From an uncultured Angelakisella sp. (GTDB lineage: Bacteria > Bacillota > Clostridia > Oscillospirales > Ruminococcaceae): 5,033 nucleotides of DNA. Of the stretch, positions 1-5,033 are shown piece by piece. The translations under genes and the position numbers were made by a program. How positions within the stretch are numbered: position 1 is the stretch's first letter; each line of letters starts with the position of its first letter. The stretch covers positions 1 through 5,033 of the forward strand of contig CALGIL010000042.1 of NCBI GenBank assembly GCA_937914895.1, in the 5' to 3' direction. The notes below the pieces were generated by a model. That model was not told the DNA's origin. It saw only the letters and a list, made by a program, of their open reading frames with translations, and searched no databases.

Positions 1-51
1 AGAGCAAAAAAGCATAACCCTTGATAAAATCAGAGCCCCGCCCGGCAGGGC

Positions 52-88
52 ACAAAACGCCCCCGGCAGGGTACCCCCGCCGGAGGCG
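52..88 (-). terminator. Possible terminator of the yaaL-bofA transcript
   Basis: Read on the minus strand, GCCTCCGGC (87-79) pairs with GCCGGGGGC (67-59) with one mismatch. The loop itself contains the palindrome GGGTACCC. The stem is followed by GTTTTG. It lies about 70 bases after the bofA stop codon, a suitable place for an intrinsic terminator, but the T-run is only four bases, so the call is tentative. The rest of 1-158 shows no gene that I can support. A 10-base direct repeat CCCGGCAGGG occurs at 41-50 and 62-71, the second copy overlapping this stem. Confidence 0.4.
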
Positions 89-158
89 AAAGAAAGCTTG
101 GCCCTCGGACCGGAAAATGAAGGTCAAAAATTTCTGCCGACGCGCGGGTCATAGCCCC

Positions 159-434
159 CTACCAAAATAGCTGCAGCACCAAAAGACTGATGATCCCCGG
201 CGCACCAAGAATCAGACAGACCAGCACCGAAAAGAGGTTGAGGGGCAGCGTCACCCCGGTGATGAGCCCCGTCAGGTTGACCACGGCCAGGGCCGCCAGG
301 CCCCCGGAGGCGGAAACCGCCGCCGTGCCCACGGCCCTGCGCGCGCGGATCAAAATAATCAGCAGGATAAAGCCCGTCACCACAAGGACCGCCATCAGCG
401 GCCCGGACAGGGGCAGCAGCCCCCACTTTGTCAA
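159..434 (-). CDS. bofA: BofA-family membrane protein (pro-sigma-K processing inhibitor)
   Basis: This is a 91-residue, very hydrophobic protein. In Bacillus subtilis, BofA sits in the outer forespore membrane with SpoIVFA and holds the intramembrane protease SpoIVFB inactive until the forespore signals, which delays sigma-K activation. Here a first membrane segment spans about residues 10-29, a basic patch RARR follows at 30-33, a second hydrophobic stretch covers about 38-60, and the family-typical C-terminal part LPLNLFSVLVCLILGAPG lies at 63-80. Aligned by eye to B. subtilis BofA as I remember it, the functionally important N48 and N61 match N53 and N66 with identical spacing, and T64 is replaced by S69. 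The start is a TTG at 434-432, 14 bases after the upstream gene, with no good ribosome binding site, so translation may be coupled. An ATG at residue 14 is an alternative but would cut into the first membrane segment. The family call is firm. Whether it regulates a sigma-K protease in this organism is inference. Confidence 0.82.
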   Translation of the reverse strand: MTKWGLLPLSGPLMAVLVVTGFILLIILIRARRAVGTAAVSASGGLAALAVVNLTGLITGVTLPLNLFSVLVCLILGAPGIISLLVLQLFW

Positions 435-448
435 GATGGACGTCAGCG

Positions 449-748
449 TTACCCCATGGTCCCACCAATCCTTTCCCGTTGTTCGTCCGGCTGCTCCAGG
501 GCCGCCGCCGGGGCAGGCGCCCCTTTGGCACAGCGCAGCAGATGGTCCAGATAGGCGCGCAGCGTCTTGATCTGATAGGAACAGGCGTCGATGATCTCCT
601 CGCTGTCCGCCAGGTCAAACATGGACTCCGCCGCCTCAATCCGTCGGCAGATGTCCACAATCTGCCCGTGGACCTCCTGGATATCCCCGCCGTCCTCCAG
701 CCTCGGCACGGCCCCGCCAAAAATACGTTCATTCAGGAATTGTGACAT
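449..748 (-). CDS. DUF2508 / YaaL-like small protein
   Basis: This 99-residue soluble protein is probably largely helical. The central part resembles the YaaL/DUF2508 family: an acidic helix with AAESMFDLADSEEIIDAC at about 39-56, then YQIKTLRAYLDHLLRCAKG at about 58-76. The tail (77-99) is Ala/Pro/Glu-rich and looks disordered. No catalytic motif is visible, and the biochemical role of the family is unknown to me. The strongest support is context. In B. subtilis, yaaL lies directly before bofA, after recR, and here the same order occurs with a 14-base gap. The open frame extends upstream to 1108, but the ATG at 748-746 is chosen because an AGGAGG (765-760, minus strand) precedes it by 11 bases and because family similarity begins after it. 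Upstream extension would run into the rnpB region. Confidence 0.72.
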   Translation of the reverse strand: MSQFLNERIFGGAVPRLEDGGDIQEVHGQIVDICRRIEAAESMFDLADSEEIIDACSYQIKTLRAYLDHLLRCAKGAPAPAAALEQPDEQRERIGGTMG

Positions 749-759
749 AGCGGCAGATT

Positions 760-840
760 CCTCCTGTACCAATTTTATGCGGGAATTATTGGCGGCTATG
801 CCTAAAATATACGTCGGGTAGTTCCATATACTATAAATGA
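760..840. promoter_or_regulatory. AT-rich divergent promoter region, possibly sporulation-sigma type
   Basis: Only 117 bases separate the divergent starts at 748 (minus) and 866 (plus), and this stretch is much richer in A and T than its surroundings. No convincing TTGACA element at proper spacing is visible in either direction. Rightward, CATATACT (825-832) resembles the -10 of mother-cell sigma factors (CATA-type), with ATA at 807-809 fifteen bases before it. Leftward, CATAAAAT (779-772) has ATA seventeen bases upstream, but a start from it would fall at the ribosome binding site, making it doubtful. These matches are short and were found by eye, so treat them as a hypothesis. Confidence 0.3.
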
Positions 841-865
841 GCCCCACAGAGAAGGAGGATGCAAG

Positions 866-1048
866 ATGGACATTCAGATGGATCCCGCCCGCCTGATCAC
901 GGAGCGCTTTTGCAGCCTGGAAGACAAAAATATGCCCATGGAGATTGTGTATGGGCACGAGGGCGGCCAAAGGGTGCGCTGCCTGTCGGAGGAGGAGTGC
1001 ACAAAGCGTCACGGGGCGTGCAAAAATTGTTTGCGGGAGTACTGGTAA
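866..1048 (+). CDS. Small cysteine-rich protein of unknown function (60 aa)
   Basis: I do not recognise this gene. It has an excellent ribosome binding site (AAGGAGG, 852-858, seven bases before the ATG), which supports real translation. The first ATG at 859 lies in another frame and abuts the Shine-Dalgarno, so it is not used. The product is 60 residues, charged and without membrane segments or a signal peptide. Five cysteines occur: C16, C39, C45, C52 and C55. The last four are spaced C-x5-C-x6-C-x2-C, with H49 among them, ending in REYW. That pattern could bind zinc or another metal, or form disulfides, but nothing in the sequence decides this. The gene is divergent from the yaaL-bofA pair and convergent with rnpB, so it appears to be its own transcription unit, ended by the palindrome at 1063-1102. 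A possible CATA-type promoter lies at 825-832. Confidence 0.72.
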   Translation: MDIQMDPARLITERFCSLEDKNMPMEIVYGHEGGQRVRCLSEEECTKRHGACKNCLREYW

Positions 1049-1062
1049 CCCGCGGCCCGTAC

Positions 1063-1102
1063 AAAAGGAGCCCGCTCCCCCATGGGGGAGCGGGCTCCTT
1101 TT
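1063..1102. terminator. Perfect 40-bp palindrome, bidirectional intrinsic terminator
   Basis: The two 20-base halves (1063-1082 and 1083-1102) are exact reverse complements. They start with AAAAGGAGCCCGCTCCCCCA and end in TTTT on either strand. Transcripts in both directions would form a very GC-rich stem with a short U-run. It begins 15 bases after the stop of the 60-residue protein gene and ends 4 bases from the rnpB 3' end, so it fits as a shared terminator for these convergent units. Confidence 0.85.
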
Positions 1103-1105
1103 GCG

Positions 1106-1460
1106 CATGACGAGTCCATCTGTAAGCCGAGTTCTGTCTTAAGCAGCAATCTATCTACGCTGGGCGTCGCCGCACAGCTTTAGCCACCTGGTCGGGGTCC
1201 GGCGGGCCGCCGTTTTGACCCCTGTGCGGTGTTGCTTCGGATAGGGTTTACATAGCCGGCCAGTCTCCTGGCCGCTGGTGAGCTCTTACCTCGCCTTTCC
1301 ACCCTTGCCGGGAGAAAGCTCCCGGCGGTATCTCTCTGTTGCACTGTCCCTAGAGTCGCCTCCGGCTGCCGTTAGCAGCTATCCTGCCCTGTGAAGCTCG
1401 GACTTTCCTCACGTGCGGCCTTTCGGCCTGCACCCGCTGCTGCCCGGTGAACTCGTCATG
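1106..1460 (-). ncRNA. rnpB: RNase P RNA, bacterial class A
   Basis: This is the catalytic RNA that removes 5' leaders from pre-tRNAs together with the RnpA protein. On the minus strand the universal 5' block GAGGAAAGTCCGAGC is at 1410-1396, GGGACAGTGCAACAGAGAG follows in the specificity domain, and the 3' block with AGATAGAT then ACAGAACTCGGCTTA lies at about 1155-1122. The ends are set by helix P1: CATGACGAGT at the 5' end (1460-1451) pairs exactly with ACTCGTCATG at the 3' end (1115-1106). Other hairpins are visible, including GCCGGGAG/CTCCCGGC (1326-1307) and CGGCCAG-GAGA-CTGGCCG. A P15/P16-like element (GGGGTC/GACCCC enclosing a GC hairpin) indicates class A rather than the Bacillus class B. 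The L15 loop reads AAAA and seems to lack the usual GGU motif. Exact ends are accurate to a few bases. Confidence 0.97.
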
Positions 1461-1468
1461 TCCCGCCT

Positions 1469-1477
1469 AGTATACCA
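1469..1477 (-). promoter_or_regulatory. Extended -10 promoter of rnpB
   Basis: On the minus strand TGGTATACT (1477-1469) is a TG-N-TATACT extended -10 element ending 8 bases before the first paired base of the RNase P RNA, so transcription would start very near the mature 5' end. The -35 position (about 1497-1492) reads TGGCGC and is a poor match, which is common when the -10 is extended. Confidence 0.7.
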
Positions 1478-1598
1478 TATCCGCGGGCGCCGCGCCAGAG
1501 GTTTGCCGCAGATAAAATTGGGAATTTGCCCGCCGCACCCGTCCGCCAAAGCGGCTCGGCCCCTTCGCCCGCCGCAAGCGCCCCCGCAGTCAAAATGA

Positions 1599-3050
<1,452 letters not shown>

Positions 3051-3078
3051 AGCTCCCACCGGAAAGAAGGAAACCGCA

Positions 3079-4158
3079 ATGGACATCACCATTCAAAGGA
3101 CGGCCGCACCCAAAGAAAAGCCCGCGCCGGGCACCCCCCTGGGCTTTGGCAAAGTTTTTACCGACCACATGTTTATCATGAATTACAAGACGGGCCAGGG
3201 CTGGCACAACCCCCGGGTGGTGCCCTTTGGGGACATCTGCCTGTCCCCCGCGGCCATGTGCTTCCACTACGGCCAGACGGTGTTTGAGGGGATGAAGGCC
3301 TACCTTGGCGCCGACGGCGACATCCTTTTGTTCCGCCCGGACGAAAATTTTAAGCGCCTTAACGTCTCCAACCGCCGCATCTGCATCCCCGCCGTGGACG
3401 AGGATTTTTGTGTACAGGCGGTCAAGACCCTGGTGGAGGTGGACAAGGACTGGCTGCCCCGCGACCCGGGCACCTGCTTTTACATCCGCCCCTTCATCAT
3501 CGCCACCGACCCCGCCCTGGGCGTCCGCCCGGGGGACGAATACCTGCTTATCATCCTTTTGTCCCCCTCCGGCGCCTACTATTCCTCCGGCCTTGACCCC
3601 GTCAAGATCTATGTGGAGGACAGCTATGTCCGGGCGGTCCGGGGCGGCACCGGCATGGCCAAAACCGGCGGCAACTACGCCGCCTCCCTGGTGGCCCAGG
3701 ACGAGGCCCACCGCCAGGGCTATTCCCAGGTGCTGTGGCTGGACGGGGTGGAGCAGAAGTATGTGGAGGAAGTGGGCGCCATGAACGTCTTCTTCGTCCT
3801 GGACGGCGAGGTGGTCACCCCCGCCCTGGAGGGGTCCGGCATTTTGGCGGGCATCACCCGGGGGTCCTGCATTCAGCTTCTGCGCTCCTGGGGGGTCAAG
3901 GTGTCGGAGCGGAAGCTGGCCATTGAGGAGCTGGCCGACGCCTACGCCGGGGGCCGCCTGCTGGAGGCCTTTGGCACCGGCACCGCGGCGGTCATCAGCC
4001 CCATTGGGGAGCTGAAGTGGGAGGACCACGTTATGCAGATTGGCGGCGGCGCCATCGGCGAGCTGACCCAGCGGCTGTACGACGCCATCACCGACATCCA
4101 GTACGGCAGGGCCCAGGGGCCCCAGGGCTGGAGCGTCCGGGTCTGCAAGGCGGACTGA
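3079..4158 (+). CDS. ilvE: Branched-chain amino acid aminotransferase, type II
   Basis: This PLP enzyme of fold type IV transfers the amino group between glutamate and the 2-oxo acids of valine, leucine and isoleucine. It is the last step of their synthesis and the first of their breakdown. The 359-residue length and motifs fit the longer IlvE type II group that includes the mitochondrial enzymes. Visible are YGQTVFEGMKAY (64-75), the segment FYIRPFIIATDP (134-145), the PLP-binding K195 in GGTGMAKTGGNYAASL (189-204), E231 in EVGAMNVFFV, where the acidic residue contacts the pyridine nitrogen, GSGILAGITR (252-261), and the phosphate-cradle region EAFGTGTAAVISPI (296-309). The CxxC redox pair of the human mitochondrial enzyme is absent (AAVI instead). 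The ATG has AGAAGG eight bases upstream. With only 28 bases after gdhA and no terminator or promoter between, the two are surely cotranscribed. GdhA would supply its glutamate donor. Confidence 0.95.
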   Translation: MDITIQRTAAPKEKPAPGTPLGFGKVFTDHMFIMNYKTGQGWHNPRVVPFGDICLSPAAMCFHYGQTVFEGMKAYLGADGDILLFRPDENFKRLNVSNRRICIPAVDEDFCVQAVKTLVEVDKDWLPRDPGTCFYIRPFIIATDPALGVRPGDEYLLIILLSPSGAYYSSGLDPVKIYVEDSYVRAVRGGTGMAKTGGNYAASLVAQDEAHRQGYSQVLWLDGVEQKYVEEVGAMNVFFVLDGEVVTPALEGSGILAGITRGSCIQLLRSWGVKVSERKLAIEELADAYAGGRLLEAFGTGTAAVISPIGELKWEDHVMQIGGGAIGELTQRLYDAITDIQYGRAQGPQGWSVRVCKAD

Positions 4159-4219
4159 TACGGAAAGACTGCCGAAAAAGCGGTTACGTGAGAGAAAGCA
4201 CCGGGGGAATAGTGTGAAA

Positions 4220-4236
4220 GGGGGCGGCGAGCCCCC
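4220..4236. repeat. GC-rich hairpin before the ilvE terminator
   Basis: GGGGGC (4220-4225) and GCCCCC (4231-4236) form a six-pair stem with a GGCGA loop, 4 bases before the main terminator. It has no T-run of its own. It may protect the 3' end of the mRNA or aid termination. It could also be incidental. Confidence 0.5.
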
Positions 4237-4240
4237 ACAT

Positions 4241-4276
4241 AAAAAAACCTTCCGGCCCCGCCGGAAGGTTTTTTTT
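4241..4276 (+). terminator. Strong intrinsic terminator of gdhA-ilvE
   Basis: AAAAAAACCTTCCGGC (4241-4256) and its exact complement (4260-4275) enclose a three-base CCC loop, and the stem runs into eight T's (4269-4276). The A-run at the front makes it potentially active in both directions. It lies 82 bases after the ilvE stop codon. Confidence 0.93.
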
Positions 4277-4288
4277 CGTAATAAGCCA

Positions 4289-4297
4289 TGGTATGAT
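4289..4297 (+). promoter_or_regulatory. Probable extended -10 promoter of the pseudouridine synthase gene
   Basis: TGGTATGAT (4289-4297) is a TG-N-TATGAT extended -10 element, much like the one before rnpB. The -35 position falls in the T-run of the preceding terminator (about 4269-4274, TTTTTT), a weak match. It would give a leader of about 25 bases for the gene starting at 4331 and makes that gene independent of gdhA-ilvE. Confidence 0.5.
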
Positions 4298-4330
4298 AAA
4301 GCAAGAACCAGGCGGGAAGGGGAGCGGAGG

Positions 4331-5033
4331 ATGCGCACCATTGGATATACCGTGGGGGCCGAAGACCAAGGCCGGACGGTGGAGCAGTTTTTGAAGGCCC
4401 GGGGGGTCTCCCGGCGGGTGATCATCGCCCTGAAAAAGACCCCCGACGGACTTTTGCGCAACGGCGCCCATGTCCGCACCATCGACCCTTTGGCGGCGGG
4501 GGACGCGCTGGAAATCAACCTGCCCCAAATCTCCAAGCGGATGCCCCCGTGCCCTGTCCCGGTGCCCGTTTTATACGAGGATGAGGATGTGCTGGTGTAC
4601 GACAAGCCCGCCGGAATGCCCTGCCACCAGTCCGGGGGGCATATTTACGGCACCCTGTCCGGGGTGTGGGCCGCCCGCTGCGGGGAGGCCGTCACCCCCT
4701 TTCGAGCCGTCAACCGCCTGGATAAGGACACCACCGGGGCACTGGTGGCGGCCAAAAACCAGCTGGCCGCGGGCAAGCTGTGGCGGCGGCTGTCCAAGGT
4801 ATATGTGGCGGTGGTGGCGGGCAGCCTCCCCCGGGACCGGGACCTTATCGACCTGCCCATTCAGCGGGAGGCTCCCTACGAGATGCGGCGGGTGGTTGAC
4901 CCGGAGGGCCAGCGGGCCGTCACCCGGTACCGGGTGTTGGCCCGGGACCCGGCGGGGGCGTGTACCCTGGCGGCCTTTTTTCTGGAGACCGGGCGCACCC
5001 ACCAAATCCGGGTGCACATGGCCCACCTGGGCC
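4331..5033 (+). CDS. RluA-family pseudouridine synthase with S4-like domain (3' end missing)
   Basis: The enzyme isomerises specific uridines to pseudouridine in rRNA or tRNA. The target cannot be told from the sequence. The frame is open from ATG 4331 to the window end, giving 234 residues of an expected total near 290-320. Residues about 14-64 form an S4-like RNA-binding domain (RTVEQFLKARGVSRR, then GDALEINLP). The catalytic domain begins with VLYEDEDVLVYDKPAGMPCH (80-99). The catalytic aspartate is D131 in VNRLDKDTTGALVAAKN, the conserved tyrosine is Y158 in KVYVAVVAG, and GRTHQIRVHMAHLG (221-234) is the third family motif, just before the cut. NRLD replaces the commoner HRLD, a variant I believe occurs in related Firmicutes. 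AGGGGAG (4318-4324) lies six bases before the ATG. It follows the gdhA-ilvE terminator and so has its own transcription. Confidence 0.95.
   Translation, partial: MRTIGYTVGAEDQGRTVEQFLKARGVSRRVIIALKKTPDGLLRNGAHVRTIDPLAAGDALEINLPQISKRMPPCPVPVPVLYEDEDVLVYDKPAGMPCHQSGGHIYGTLSGVWAARCGEAVTPFRAVNRLDKDTTGALVAAKNQLAAGKLWRRLSKVYVAVVAGSLPRDRDLIDLPIQREAPYEMRRVVDPEGQRAVTRYRVLARDPAGACTLAAFFLETGRTHQIRVHMAHLG

Noticed and set aside
124..732. 202-codon minus-strand frame overlapping the YaaL-like and BofA-like genes
   Set aside because: It is Arg/Gly/Pro-rich with no family resemblance, while the other two frames on this strand give a coherent DUF2508-BofA pair.
749..1108. N-terminal extension of the YaaL-like frame upstream to 1108
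   Set aside because: It would cross the terminator palindrome and the opposite-strand small gene. The ATG at 748 has its own AGGAGG and matches where family similarity begins.
859..1110. 83-codon plus-strand frame overlapping the cysteine-rich protein gene
   Set aside because: Its ATG touches the Shine-Dalgarno sequence with no spacing, and it reads through the terminator palindrome. The ATG at 866 is properly spaced.
1413..1598. 61-codon plus-strand frame overlapping the rnpB 5' end and promoter
   Set aside because: It lies partly inside a structured RNA gene on the other strand and has no ribosome binding site or recognisable product.

Overview
The window looks like chromosomal housekeeping DNA from a GC-rich, endospore-forming Firmicute, most likely a Clostridia member of the Oscillospiraceae/Ruminococcaceae type. 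The reasons are a YaaL-like/BofA-like gene pair (sporulation lineage), strong AGGAGG-type ribosome binding sites, a glutamate dehydrogenase resembling that of Clostridium symbiosum in its N-terminal half, and GC-rich third codon positions. The species assignment is inference.

Layout. Positions 1-158 hold no gene, only a hairpin that may end the leftward transcript. On the minus strand, 748 to 159 carries a DUF2508/YaaL-like gene followed by a BofA-like membrane protein gene. An AT-rich divergent promoter region (749-865) separates this pair from a small plus-strand gene for a 60-residue cysteine-rich protein of unknown function (866-1048). That gene converges on the RNase P RNA gene (minus strand, 1106-1460). 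A perfect 40-bp palindrome (1063-1102) lies between the two and can serve as a terminator for both. The 1461-1697 spacer holds the divergent promoters of rnpB and of gdhA, the latter with a textbook -35/-10 pair. Glutamate dehydrogenase (1698-3050) and a branched-chain aminotransferase (3079-4158) form a two-gene operon closed by a strong terminator (4241-4276). Next comes an RluA-family pseudouridine synthase gene (4331 to the window end) that runs off the right edge.

How the genes work together. GdhA makes glutamate from ammonia and 2-oxoglutarate, and IlvE uses glutamate as amino donor for valine, leucine and isoleucine, so the operon couples nitrogen assimilation to branched-chain amino acid synthesis (or the reverse in catabolism). 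The RNase P RNA and the pseudouridine synthase act in RNA processing and modification. The leftward pair is linked to sporulation by the BofA homology. I found no mobile element, CRISPR array, defence system or obviously new multi-gene system. The items most worth a second look are the cysteine-rich orphan gene with a possible sporulation-type promoter and the RNase P RNA's apparent lack of the usual L15 GGU tRNA-binding motif.
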